A DNA stretch of 6,879 nt from Verrucomicrobiota bacterium (GCA_023446865.1 JAEXPL010000045.1:1-6879), one strand, 5' to 3'; positions 1-6,426 are shown, counted from the first letter of the stretch. The notes: generated by a model from the sequence alone, not told the origin. Numbers and translations: made by a program.

Positions 1-81
1 CCAGATTCGTTGCAGCGGCTCGAAACAGCCGTGAATGTCGCCAATCGCGTACACCAAAGGCGCCGGGGAGGAAGGTTGCAT
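1..81 (-). CDS. Metallophosphoesterase, N-terminal fragment (cut by window edge)
   Basis: Only the first 27 codons are inside the window. They read M-Q-P-S-S-P-A-P and then VYAIGDIHGCFEPLQRIW. The GDIHG motif at residues 14-18 is the first metal-binding block (Asp and His) of the calcineurin-like and PPP-type phosphoesterase superfamily, and its place so near the N terminus fits small Ser/Thr-phosphatase or diadenosine-tetraphosphatase relatives. The substrate cannot be told because the other metal-ligand blocks lie outside. The start is uncertain. The ATG at 81 has no good ribosome binding site, whereas a TTG at 132, in the same open frame, has GGAGGT ten bases upstream and would add 17 residues. 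The frame is closed by a stop further upstream at about 159-157. The gene is divergent from the PAS gene at 379. A link between a phosphatase and the Ser/Thr kinase at 3745-6372 is possible but unsupported. Confidence 0.8.
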   Translation of the reverse strand, partial: MQPSSPAPLVYAIGDIHGCFEPLQRIW

Positions 82-378
82 GCCGTCGATGCGCGGAAAC
101 GTGCCGCGAGCGAGCGCGGCTGCCAAAAGCAAAATCGCCGCGACCTCCCCCGTCCGTCACGGAACCCATCCCCGCCCCCGAAGGCGCCTGCATGGATAGC
201 CCCGCGACGCCTCGTCCGCGCCGGCACACTTTCTCCGCCGCAGCCTCCGCAATCACCTTCAGCCGTGCTCGCTCCGGCCGAAGAGTGATCGCGACTCGAC
301 CACGATCCCTCTCACCGGTGGCATTGCCGGCTCGGCCGCCTGCCTCGGTCCAGCGCCTCCCTTCCGCACCTCTCCGCC
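82..378. other. Divergent intergenic region between phosphoesterase and PAS gene
   Basis: These 297 bases separate two divergently oriented genes and so should hold both promoters. The sequence is C-rich on the plus strand. I found no convincing -35/-10 pair, no extended inverted repeat and no credible coding frame. The open frames crossing it are arginine- and proline-rich, as expected of out-of-frame high-GC DNA. If the phosphoesterase starts at the TTG at 132, the true spacer is about 246 bases. Confidence 0.5.
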
Positions 379-963
379 ATGTCACGCCAACTCACCCACG
401 AGGAATACCGGCTCCTAGTCGAAAAGGCGCCGATCATGATTTGGCGCGCCGATCTCACGATGGGCTGCGACTACTTCAACGAAGTGTGGCTCGCTTTCAC
501 CGGCCGTACCCTCGATCAGGAGCGCGGCAACGGCTGGGCCGGAGGCGTGCACCAGGAGGACTTCGACCGCTGCCTCGCCATCTATACCAAGAACTTCGCG
601 CAGCGCACCGCCTTCGAGATGGAGTACCGCCTCCGCCGCCACGACGGCGCCTACCGCTGGATCTTCGACCGCGGCGTGCCCTTCGCCGACGAAGCCGGCA
701 TCTTCCAAGGTTACATCGGCAGTTGTATCGACGTCACCGATCGCATCGAGGCGCAGACCGCGCTCAAGCGCGCCCAGGACGCCGAGATCAACCAGCTGCG
801 CGGCTTCCTGCCCATCTGCTGCTACTGCAAGAAAATCCGCAACGACCACGACTACTGGGAACAGTTGGAGGCCTACATCAGCCACCACTCGGAGGCGCAA
901 TTCTCCCACAGCGTCTGCCCCGACTGCGAAAAGAAGTTTCGCGCCGACATGGGCCTGGAGTGA
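379..963 (+). CDS. PAS-domain protein with C-terminal double-CxxC (probable zinc-binding) module
   Basis: This 194-residue soluble protein has a PAS fold of the PAS_3 type at about residues 8-120. It shows the usual landmarks: 'APIMIWRADL' near the start, 'FNEVWLAFTG', a 'VHQEDFDRC' segment, and the PAC-like 'MEYRLRRHDGAYRWIFDRG' through 'YIGSCIDVTDR'. A short helical linker (about 121-140) leads to 'LRGFLPICCYCKKIRND' and 'SHSVCPDC'. That gives C147-x2-C150 and C180-x2-C183, spaced like a four-cysteine zinc site. I know this tail from the C termini of PAS, GAF and receiver proteins in Verrucomicrobiota and deltaproteobacteria, but not its biochemical role. There is no kinase, cyclase, GGDEF or DNA-binding domain, so the protein either signals by partner binding or the cysteine module is the output or redox sensor. 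Start: the ATG at 379 gives a complete PAS domain, though no Shine-Dalgarno sequence precedes it. The gene is monocistronic by its position. Confidence 0.9.
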   Translation: MSRQLTHEEYRLLVEKAPIMIWRADLTMGCDYFNEVWLAFTGRTLDQERGNGWAGGVHQEDFDRCLAIYTKNFAQRTAFEMEYRLRRHDGAYRWIFDRGVPFADEAGIFQGYIGSCIDVTDRIEAQTALKRAQDAEINQLRGFLPICCYCKKIRNDHDYWEQLEAYISHHSEAQFSHSVCPDCEKKFRADMGLE

Positions 964-1503
964 CCGTGCTCCACCACCGCCGGACGCCAGCAATCAGTGT
1001 GGTGCGGGAATGAGGCGTTCCGGACAACTCGAGCTGCTCCGTCTTCGACTCTCCGCGACGGTGCATCCCATGCCTCCGATCAATGCCGCCTAAACTCCCG
1101 CCTTCACCGACAGGTCGACGGCAGTCGTGAAGATGTTGCCCCAGCGGAAAGCCTCGGACGATCGGTCCAGCACGAGCGCGCGCTGCCACGGATCGACCAC
1201 CCCGGGATCAAAGCCCGGTTCGGCGAGGAAGCGGTTGGGCTTCACGCCCATTCGGGGATAACGAGCGGAAAGGACCCAGAAGTGAGGAGACAGGACTAAG
1301 GAGGCGGAGCAAAGACCGAAGCGCGCCGCCAAGGCGGAAGCGAATGTGGAAAACTGGAATTCAGGAACGCGATCGCCTCCTGGCTGCCCGCTTTTCGCTC
1401 CTCGTTTCTTGGCCCGAACGAGCCTCCAAACCTTCGGGCGCTCTCGCCAAGAGACGCAACGGTGCAGAGACCGGAGGACCGGCGACGGTCCACCGTCCAC
1501 CGG
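964..1503. other. 540-bp region without a convincing gene
   Basis: This stretch lies between the ends of two convergent genes. It holds weak inverted repeats: CACCAC at 972-977 with GTGGTG at 999-1004, CCGCC-AA-GGCGG near 1327-1338, and the 8-base palindrome GCGATCGC at 1369-1376. It also holds a minus-strand open frame whose last 53 codons look mildly protein-like (listed separately). No tRNA, ncRNA or terminator with a T-run is visible. The 1290-1450 part has the look of non-coding, possibly repeated, intergenic DNA, with purine-rich runs and an EcoRI-type palindrome at about 1356-1361. A genome self-comparison would show whether it is a dispersed repeat. Confidence 0.45.
1090..1251 (-). 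other. Possible gene remnant: 53-codon open frame of unknown family
   Basis: The frame starts at ATG 1251 and ends in TAG at 1090-1092. It encodes 53 residues opening M-G-V-K-P-N-R-F-L-A-E-P and closing F-T-T-A-V-D-L-S-V-K-A-G-V. Its residue mix is balanced (acidic, aromatic and aliphatic residues), unlike the Arg/Pro/Ser-rich shadow frames nearby, so it may be the tail of a decayed gene. The frame stays open upstream to about 1500, but that extension looks non-coding. There is no ribosome binding site before the ATG. I do not recognise the family, and it may equally be chance. Confidence 0.2.
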
Positions 1504-1513
1504 TCACCGTCGC
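1482..1513 (-). terminator. Weak hairpin over the stop codon of the HipA fragment
   Basis: GCGACGGT at 1482-1489 pairs with ACCGTCGC at 1506-1513 (8 bp, 16-base loop). The loop region carries three near-copies of a CCACCG-type heptamer in tandem (about 1490-1510). The stem overlaps the TGA at 1504-1506. There is no T-run on the minus strand after it, so factor-independent termination is doubtful. Confidence 0.2.
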
Positions 1514-2205
1514 TCCATCGCCAAGACGCGTCCGATCTCCGTGGCCTCCCGCTCGGCCACTCCGGCGGCGGCGGCGCACTCGGGCCAGCAGTCGATGGCG
1601 GCGCGGACTTCCTCGATCACCGCCCGGGTGGCGCGACACTCGATCCCCTCACTCGCCTCGAGCCGTTCGAGGTGCTCGATGCTAACTTGCCTCCGTTCGC
1701 CCAGCACGGCGAGGCCGCGCTCCCGGAGTTGTCCGGAGGCGACAAACGTGAGGTCGAAGGCCGGACTGAGCCGCCACTGACGCTGGTTGGGATCGTAGAG
1801 AAAACCGTGGTTCTTGCCGTGGTCGTCGCGGTTGCTCGCACGCACGTTGAAGACCTCCCGCCGAAACGCCTTCACCACCTCCCCATGGTCGCGCGTAATC
1901 CGACGTGCAACGCGCAGCAACGTCTCGTAGTCGAGCTCGCTGCCGAGCTGGTGCGTGAGACCGGCGAGGCTGTGGTAATGGATGCGCGTCGCGCCCTCCC
2001 GGTCGAAACGCCGCACCGCAATATGCGCCCGGGGGCCCGTCGCGTGCTCGGTGACGAGCAGCCGCGACTCCGGCATCTCGATCCCCGCCGAGCGGGCGAG
2101 CAGCGCAAGCACCTCCTCGCGCAAACCCCGATCACGATCGCGGAGCGTGACGAAAACCGGCGGCGGCTCCATCCGTACGATGTGGGACCGGGCCGCATCA
2201 CTCAC
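1504..2205 (-). CDS. N-terminally truncated HipA-family kinase, C-terminal half (probable pseudogene)
   Basis: From the GTG at 2205 the frame gives 233 residues; from the ATG at 2172 it gives 222. HipA proteins are Ser/Thr kinases that act as toxins in hipBA toxin-antitoxin pairs and phosphorylate targets such as glutamyl-tRNA synthetase. Visible motifs are 'FNVRASNRDDHGKN' at 119-132 (the catalytic Asp and metal-binding Asn block, matching the E. coli D309 to N314 region), then 'SPAFDLTF' with the second metal-binding Asp at 151, and the C-terminal helical bundle. The first homologous strand, 'SHIVRMEP', falls where full-length HipA (about 400-440 aa) carries its ATP-binding lysine, with Arg at that place. 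Everything before it is missing: the N-subdomain and the Gly-rich ATP loop. That makes kinase activity unlikely. No hipB-like gene is present. The GTG overlaps the upstream gene's TGA by 8 nt, so coupled translation is possible, but neither start has a good Shine-Dalgarno site. The upstream sequence in this frame shows no HipA remnant, so the 5' half was replaced or deleted. Confidence 0.72.
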   Translation of the reverse strand: MSDAARSHIVRMEPPPVFVTLRDRDRGLREEVLALLARSAGIEMPESRLLVTEHATGPRAHIAVRRFDREGATRIHYHSLAGLTHQLGSELDYETLLRVARRITRDHGEVVKAFRREVFNVRASNRDDHGKNHGFLYDPNQRQWRLSPAFDLTFVASGQLRERGLAVLGERRQVSIEHLERLEASEGIECRATRAVIEEVRAAIDCWPECAAAAGVAEREATEIGRVLAMERR

Positions 2206-2965
2206 TGGCGAGGGCCGCGACCGCCCGCACGAGGGGCAAGCCGCGCTCCTGCGGAACGCCATACCCGAGACGCAGGAGCACAGCAGCGACCACCAAGCCC
2301 GGAGAGCACGCTCTGCAGTGCGCTGTCGCCGTGCCGTATGCCGGATCGTAGACAGCGATCTGTTCCGCAGCGGGCCGGAAGAAAAGAAACGGGAGTCTTT
2401 CCCTCCCCTGGCGGAGCTCCCAGATCTCGCCCCGAACCGGCAGGAGCGCCGCCGCCCGAGCAACGGCCGCGCGCCGCGCCTCCGGAGACATAGCACGCTC
2501 CGACTCCGTTGCGGGATCGATCAGGCCCCGCTTCAAGTACTGCGACGACAACCGCGTGAGCGCCAACGCGGCTCGGCGCCGGATCTCCACCACGGACGAC
2601 GAGACCACGGCGACATGCAGTGGGAACACTCCACAGTACTCGTCCCTCCCCCACAACATTCCCCGCCACGAGATGAGCGCAACAGTATGGGGGCCGTCAT
2701 AGCTGGCCAGCTCAAGAGTCAACGGTTCCCCGCGCTCGGTCGGGTGTTCGGCATGGAACCGCGCCAAGAAAACCATCGTCGAGATGTAGCAGCCACGCGG
2801 CACATGAACAGCGTCACGGAAGGATGGCGGAGCCGAGTCTTCGGCCAGGCCGCGCGTGATGCCAGCCGAGAGAGACCACACCGCGATCACGACAACCGCC
2901 AACAGATGGAGGGCAAACCGGCTCGAAAGACCGGCGCCGAGAGACGGACAGCAGAGCGTCTTCAT
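2198..2965 (-). CDS. Exported or membrane-anchored protein of unknown function, possible cysteine-peptidase fold
   Basis: This is a 255-residue protein. I chose the ATG at 2965 because GGAG (complement at 2972-2975) sits six bases upstream; a GTG at 2983 would add six residues. The N terminus is a hydrophobic segment (about residues 17-39, 'HLLAVVVIAVWSLSAGI') ending near 'RGLAED', which reads as a signal peptide or single membrane anchor. The mature part has a Cys followed by a helix ('PRGCYISTMVFLARF', C59), then 'DGPHTVALISW' (H93) and 'LWGRDEYCGVFPL' (D108). That order and spacing recall Cys-His-Asp sites of papain-like, C39-like or transglutaminase-like folds, where the His begins a strand and the Asp follows a 'G.LW..D' turn. 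A later 'EQIAVYDPAYGTATA' is a second strand-turn-strand of the same flavour. This assignment is inference; no named family is recognised. The gene is divergent from the sigma gene (112 bp away) and overlaps the HipA fragment by 8 nt. It should act in the periplasm or at the inner membrane. Confidence 0.7.
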   Translation of the reverse strand: MKTLCCPSLGAGLSSRFALHLLAVVVIAVWSLSAGITRGLAEDSAPPSFRDAVHVPRGCYISTMVFLARFHAEHPTERGEPLTLELASYDGPHTVALISWRGMLWGRDEYCGVFPLHVAVVSSSVVEIRRRAALALTRLSSQYLKRGLIDPATESERAMSPEARRAAVARAAALLPVRGEIWELRQGRERLPFLFFRPAAEQIAVYDPAYGTATAHCRACSPGLVVAAVLLRLGYGVPQERGLPLVRAVAALASE

Positions 2966-3077
2966 GGGGCGCTCCACGCCCACAGACGGCCGAATATTTC
3001 AGAAAAACGGTCGCGAACCGCCGTTTCCGGGGAGAACGTACCGGCGGAGTCCGACTGTCAGGAGAAGGCGGAAAAAC
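2966..3077. promoter_or_regulatory. Divergent control region between exported protein and sigma factor
   Basis: This 112-bp spacer must drive genes both ways. It holds an inverted repeat AAACGG (3005-3010) / CCGTTT (3021-3026), with an inner CGGT-N5-ACCG (3008-3011 / 3017-3020). It also holds a candidate ECF-type promoter for the sigma gene: GAACC at 3015-3019 and CGTA at 3037-3040, 17 bases apart. The dyad 11-mer is at 3046-3056, and a purine-rich ribosome binding site (AGGAGAAGG) is at 3060-3068. On the minus strand an AT-rich GAAATATT (complement at 2993-3000) could be part of the -10 of the exported-protein gene. All promoter calls are by eye. Confidence 0.4.
3046..3056 (+). promoter_or_regulatory. 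Dyad 11-mer GGAGTCCGACT, copy upstream of the sigma gene
   Basis: This copy sits 21 bases before the sigma ATG. Its core AGTC-C-GACT is a perfect inverted repeat around one central base. The same 11 bases occur upstream of the kinase gene (6427-6437, minus strand) in the same orientation relative to the gene. It may be a protein-binding site or RNA element shared by the two, or it may be a coincidence. Confidence 0.3.
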
Positions 3078-3707
3078 ATGCAGCATCGCCCAGGAGACTC
3101 TCTCCTCACGCGCCCCACACTCCTCTTTCGGTTGCGGGACTGGAACGACAGCGCCGCCTGGGAGGAATTTCACCGGCTCTACCGCCGGCTCGTCTATGGA
3201 CGGGCACGCCGCGCCGCGCTCTCCCACGCCGACGCCGAGGACGTCGCGCAGGAGGTGTTCACGCGCGTCGCCGAGACGATCCGCGACTTCGACCTCAACC
3301 CTGATCGGGGCTCGTTTCGCGGTTGGCTGATGCAGCTGACACGCTGGCGCATCGCCGACAAATTCGAGCGCCTCGCACGGGAACCACGCCGAACGCCGAA
3401 CGCCGCCCCCGGTTCCACCATGACCCGCACCGCGACGATCGAGCGCATGCCCACCCCGGAGGAGGACGAGGACGAATGGGACCGGGAATGGCAGGAACAG
3501 GTGCTGGCCGCCGCCGTGGACCGGCTCGCGCGCCGGGTGCAGCCCCGGCACTTCCAGGTCTTCGATCTTTACATACGCCAACACTGGCCCGTGCTGCACG
3601 TGGCGACCGCACTGCACCTCAATCCCGCCTCGGTCTACGTGATCAGCCACCGGCTCACCAAGCTGCTCAAGACCGAGGTGGCGAAACTGCAGCAGCAACT
3701 GGACTGA
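3078..3707 (+). CDS. ECF-type RNA polymerase sigma factor
   Basis: This is a 209-residue sigma-70 family protein with only regions 2 and 4, as in extracytoplasmic-function sigma factors; it directs RNA polymerase to a specific promoter set. Region 2 runs from about 26 to 100 and includes 'HADAEDVAQEVF' (DAED at 52-55, the acidic core-binding motif) and 'GSFRGWLMQLTRWRIADKFERL' split over 78-99. An acidic, low-complexity linker follows (about 105-140, 'EEDEDEWD' at 128-135). Region 4 is about 143-205, with the helix-turn-helix 'HVATALHLNPASVYVISHR' (174-192). The ATG at 3078 is preceded by AGGAGAAGG at 3060-3068, which is why I prefer it to the upstream extension of the frame. No anti-sigma gene adjoins. 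It faces the receptor Ser/Thr kinase gene, and such pairings are recurrent in Verrucomicrobiota, Planctomycetota and Acidobacteriota. In the phosphorylation-activated ECF43 type the DAED acidic residues are missing; here they are intact, so that exact mechanism should not apply. Confidence 0.9.
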   Translation: MQHRPGDSLLTRPTLLFRLRDWNDSAAWEEFHRLYRRLVYGRARRAALSHADAEDVAQEVFTRVAETIRDFDLNPDRGSFRGWLMQLTRWRIADKFERLAREPRRTPNAAPGSTMTRTATIERMPTPEEDEDEWDREWQEQVLAAAVDRLARRVQPRHFQVFDLYIRQHWPVLHVATALHLNPASVYVISHRLTKLLKTEVAKLQQQLD

Positions 3708-3731
3708 CCCCGACTGGCCCGCGAGACGGCA

Positions 3732-3743
3732 CCGATCGATCGG
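3732..3743. repeat. 12-bp perfect palindrome between convergent stops
   Basis: CCGATCGATCGG lies in the 37-bp gap between the sigma stop (3707) and the kinase stop (3745). It is self-complementary with no loop and no T-run on either strand, so it is a poor intrinsic terminator. It may be a chance palindrome or a short bidirectional pause signal. Confidence 0.3.
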
Positions 3744-3744
3744 C

Positions 3745-6372
3745 TCACAGCGGAGCGTCGTTCTTGGGATCGGCGAGCAGGGCCTGAAATTCTGGGTCCA
3801 GCCGCAACGAATCCCAAGTCGGGTCGACCCTCAGCCTCGAAACGGTCAGCGAGCTCGGCACCCTCAACAACTGCCCCACGAGTGCGATGCTCTCCCGGGG
3901 GCGGCCCGCGGCTGCGTAGATCGCCGCTAGCTCGATCTCCCTGAACCAACGACGTTGCTGCTGCGCCGGGGCTCGCGTGGCTTCGACATACCGACGCCCC
4001 GCCGCGATCGCTTCCTCGTACCGCCCAACCCGCACGAGAGCAATCGCCAGCCGTCCGTCCACCGCCGAGGGGTCGACCTCGTCAATACCCTTCAATTGGT
4101 CCGCCAGTGCGAGGGCTTCGCTTGCAGCCGCCGCACCTTCATTTCTCCGCCCCATGCGTCGCAAAATGTCACACTTTTGCACTTGGATTTCGAAGCGACT
4201 GATGTCCCCCAAGTCGGGTCGAGCCAGTTCACTTTCGATGACAGTCAAAGCCTCTGGAAACCGCCGTCCCCACCAAAGAAGGGAAACTCGGAAACAACCA
4301 TCCATTCCGGCAATGCCTTCGGGCGAGGCCGGCAATTCGCCTGTTAAGATGAAGCGCCCGTACGCAATACGAACGTGCTCGGCCTGCCCTGTGCGTGCCG
4401 CGACGGACCGGAAATCAGACCAACTCTGGTTCCACTCTGCTTTTCGGCGCAGAAACGAAGCTCCGAGGAGGAGGTCGAGACGGCATTGCAGGTTGTAGGG
4501 ATCGAGTGCAGACGCCATGCGGCACCAGTTCTGTGACTCGCCCACTCTGCCCAAACCGCCAAGAGCAATCGAAACGAGCTGATATGCACCGGAATCATTA
4601 GGACGAGCCCGCAAGAACCTCTTTGCATAATTGAGTGCCCGAACACAGTCCTCCTCCACCGCATAGTAGTAATAGGCGAGCGCACCATCGCCGGCCCCAC
4701 CGGGGACCAACTGGGCCGCCTTCTCCCCCCAACGCTTGGCTTCCAACCCATGCAACTGCCGTTTGGCGGAGTTGTTTTCCCAGTCCATCCGTACCTCCGT
4801 GTGGAGGTCCGAAAGCAGGGCTGCTGCAGGCATGAAGTCCGGCTCCAAGGCCAAAGCCTGCTCCAGTAGACTGATCCCCTTGCTAAAATCCTCCGCTCGG
4901 TTTGCGCCAATCTGATGCTGCACAATCGAAACTGCTTTGAGGAACAGGTCATACGCCCGCGGATCCTTCGCCAGCACCCGAACCGCATCTTCTCCGCTAG
5001 TGAAGGTTGCCTGCATCACCCGCGCTACTTCGCCTGCAACATCGCTCTGGATCGCCAGAACATCTTTGAGCTCCCGTTCATAGGTCTGCGTCCAAAGCAG
5101 CTCGTCGTCCCTCGCGCGCCGCAATTCAAGCTGGATTCGCACGCGGCCCGCCGCCCGGCGCACGCTGCCCGAAATCACGTTTCCGACGCCGAGCTGGTGG
5201 CCGATCTCGGCGAGAGGCGTCTTGCGCGCGTCGATTTGCGCCGCCGTGATCCGGCCGATCACCTTCAGGTCCGGGATCCGCCCGAGCGTCGAAATGATCT
5301 CCGCGTGCATCCCATCGGCGAAAAAGGCGTTCTCCGGGTCGGGACTCAGGTTCTCGAGCGGCAGCACGACGAGCGACTTCTCGGGTGCGATGCTCGACGG
5401 ATCCGGCAGCGAAATCCCGAGCTGATCGGTCGTCGAGCGCCACCACCACAGGCTCGCCGCTCCCGCGGCGACCACGGCGATCGCAAGCGCAACGGTGAGT
5501 AGTACTCCGCGCCGCTTGGGTCGTGTCCGCCGTCCGCCCTGCAACCGCTGCAGGTCGGCCAGCAGCGCAACACCGTCGGCATAGCGGCGTTCGGGCCGCG
5601 GATCGCAGGCGCGGAGGATCACCGCGTTTAACTGCATCAACTCGCGGTGGTCGGAAAACCGGCCCAGGGCGGGGGGCAGTTGCGGGAACTGGCACCGGTC
5701 CAGCCCCATCGCCAGTTCGTAGAGCACCTTGCCCAGTGCAAACACGTCGGCCGCCGGCGAGCCCGGTCCCTCGGGCGGCATGTAGCCTTCAGTGCCGACC
5801 GCCGTGCGTGCCGCATTGTCCGTCGAGGTGACGAGTCCGATGTCCGCCAGCTTGGGCACCCCTCCGACCAAGATGATGTTCGACGGCTTGATGTCGCGGT
5901 GTACGAGCCCGTGGCGGTGCAGACCGGCGAGCACCTGCGCCAGTTCGAGGCCTATCGTCTTGCACTCTCCAGCCGGCAGCCGCCCGCGACGCGCACGCAA
6001 CTCCGCCAGCGTCAGCGGGACGTAGCGGGCAGGTTCGATTGCCACACCGCTTTCGGCGTCGTCCGCGATTTCCATCACGTAGTAGAAGAAGCCAGCCGCG
6101 TCGTTACGCCCGATGTGCAAGAGCGCGAGTTGAATTCGTTCACGCAGCGAGATCGCCGCAAACTCCGTGAGTCCGCGGAACTCCCGTTCGAACGGGCCCG
6201 CATCATTGAAATGGTCACGCCGCACGATCTTCACCGCGCGATAGAGCCCTGTCACCCCGCGCGCCAGCCACACCTCGCCATAGCTGCCCTGTCCGATCAG
6301 TCGCAACAACTCATAGTCGGGGATGCGCGACCGATCCTCGGCACTCGTGATCGCATTCGGCGGAGCTTTCAT
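3745..6372 (-). CDS. Transmembrane Ser/Thr protein kinase with TolB/FlgO-like domain and TPR tail
   Basis: This is an 875-residue bacterial eukaryotic-like kinase. The kinase domain is at about 20-280: Gly-rich loop 'IGQGSYGEV' (26-34), ATP-binding K48 in 'AVKIV', catalytic 'HRDIKPSN' (158-165, D160 and N165), then 'ADIG' (176-179) where DFG is usual, and 'GTEGYMPPE' (193-201) where APE is usual. A basic stretch (281-288) precedes one membrane helix (about 289-309), placing the kinase in the cytoplasm and the rest outside the membrane. Residues 332-455 ('KSLVVLPLENLSPDPENAFFADGM' split over 332-355, 'VISGSVRR') match the TolB-like/FlgO-like module. TPR-like helical pairs follow at about 497-525, 577-607, 612-640, 772-800 and 811-840, ending with the frequent 'LRLDPEFQALL'. 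The ATG at 6372 begins just before the kinase fold; longer starts overlap the mutase gene out of frame and look non-coding. A GTG at 6387 is possible. The TPR part has visibly lower GC than the flanking domains. The substrate is unknown, with the neighbouring sigma factor as a candidate. Confidence 0.92.
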   Translation of the reverse strand: MKAPPNAITSAEDRSRIPDYELLRLIGQGSYGEVWLARGVTGLYRAVKIVRRDHFNDAGPFEREFRGLTEFAAISLRERIQLALLHIGRNDAAGFFYYVMEIADDAESGVAIEPARYVPLTLAELRARRGRLPAGECKTIGLELAQVLAGLHRHGLVHRDIKPSNIILVGGVPKLADIGLVTSTDNAARTAVGTEGYMPPEGPGSPAADVFALGKVLYELAMGLDRCQFPQLPPALGRFSDHRELMQLNAVILRACDPRPERRYADGVALLADLQRLQGGRRTRPKRRGVLLTVALAIAVVAAGAASLWWWRSTTDQLGISLPDPSSIAPEKSLVVLPLENLSPDPENAFFADGMHAEIISTLGRIPDLKVIGRITAAQIDARKTPLAEIGHQLGVGNVISGSVRRAAGRVRIQLELRRARDDELLWTQTYERELKDVLAIQSDVAGEVARVMQATFTSGEDAVRVLAKDPRAYDLFLKAVSIVQHQIGANRAEDFSKGISLLEQALALEPDFMPAAALLSDLHTEVRMDWENNSAKRQLHGLEAKRWGEKAAQLVPGGAGDGALAYYYYAVEEDCVRALNYAKRFLRARPNDSGAYQLVSIALGGLGRVGESQNWCRMASALDPYNLQCRLDLLLGASFLRRKAEWNQSWSDFRSVAARTGQAEHVRIAYGRFILTGELPASPEGIAGMDGCFRVSLLWWGRRFPEALTVIESELARPDLGDISRFEIQVQKCDILRRMGRRNEGAAAASEALALADQLKGIDEVDPSAVDGRLAIALVRVGRYEEAIAAGRRYVEATRAPAQQQRRWFREIELAAIYAAAGRPRESIALVGQLLRVPSSLTVSRLRVDPTWDSLRLDPEFQALLADPKNDAPL

Positions 6373-6426
6373 ACGACAACCGACCACTCGACGCACGCGA
6401 CCATAGCCATTTCGCGGCGGCGGACG

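Noticed and set aside
972..1004. CACCAC / GTGGTG inverted repeat as a terminator for the PAS gene
   Set aside because: The arms are only 6 bp with a 21-base loop and no T-run follows, so it is within chance expectation.
192..1013. A 273-codon plus-strand open frame overlapping the PAS gene
   Set aside because: It is Arg/Pro/Ser-rich with no motif and lies out of frame over the PAS gene, whose domains are clear.
2206..2496. N-terminal extension of the HipA frame upstream to 2496
   Set aside because: The translated extension has no HipA similarity (no Gly-rich ATP loop) and overlaps the exported-protein gene in another frame.
1504..2965. A new toxin-antitoxin pair formed by the exported protein and the HipA fragment
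   Set aside because: The first protein is exported or membrane-bound and not an antitoxin type. The HipA part lacks the ATP loop, and no hipB-like DNA-binding protein is present.
2856..3077. Extending the sigma factor upstream to 2856
   Set aside because: It would overlap the divergent gene's start and has no sigma homology. The ATG at 3078 has a good ribosome binding site.
1462..3304. Long plus-strand open frames of 343 and 440 codons across the HipA fragment and exported-protein gene
   Set aside because: They are antisense shadows in high-GC DNA. The minus-strand products show recognisable motifs, a signal-like segment and a ribosome binding site, while these show only Arg/Pro-rich sequence.
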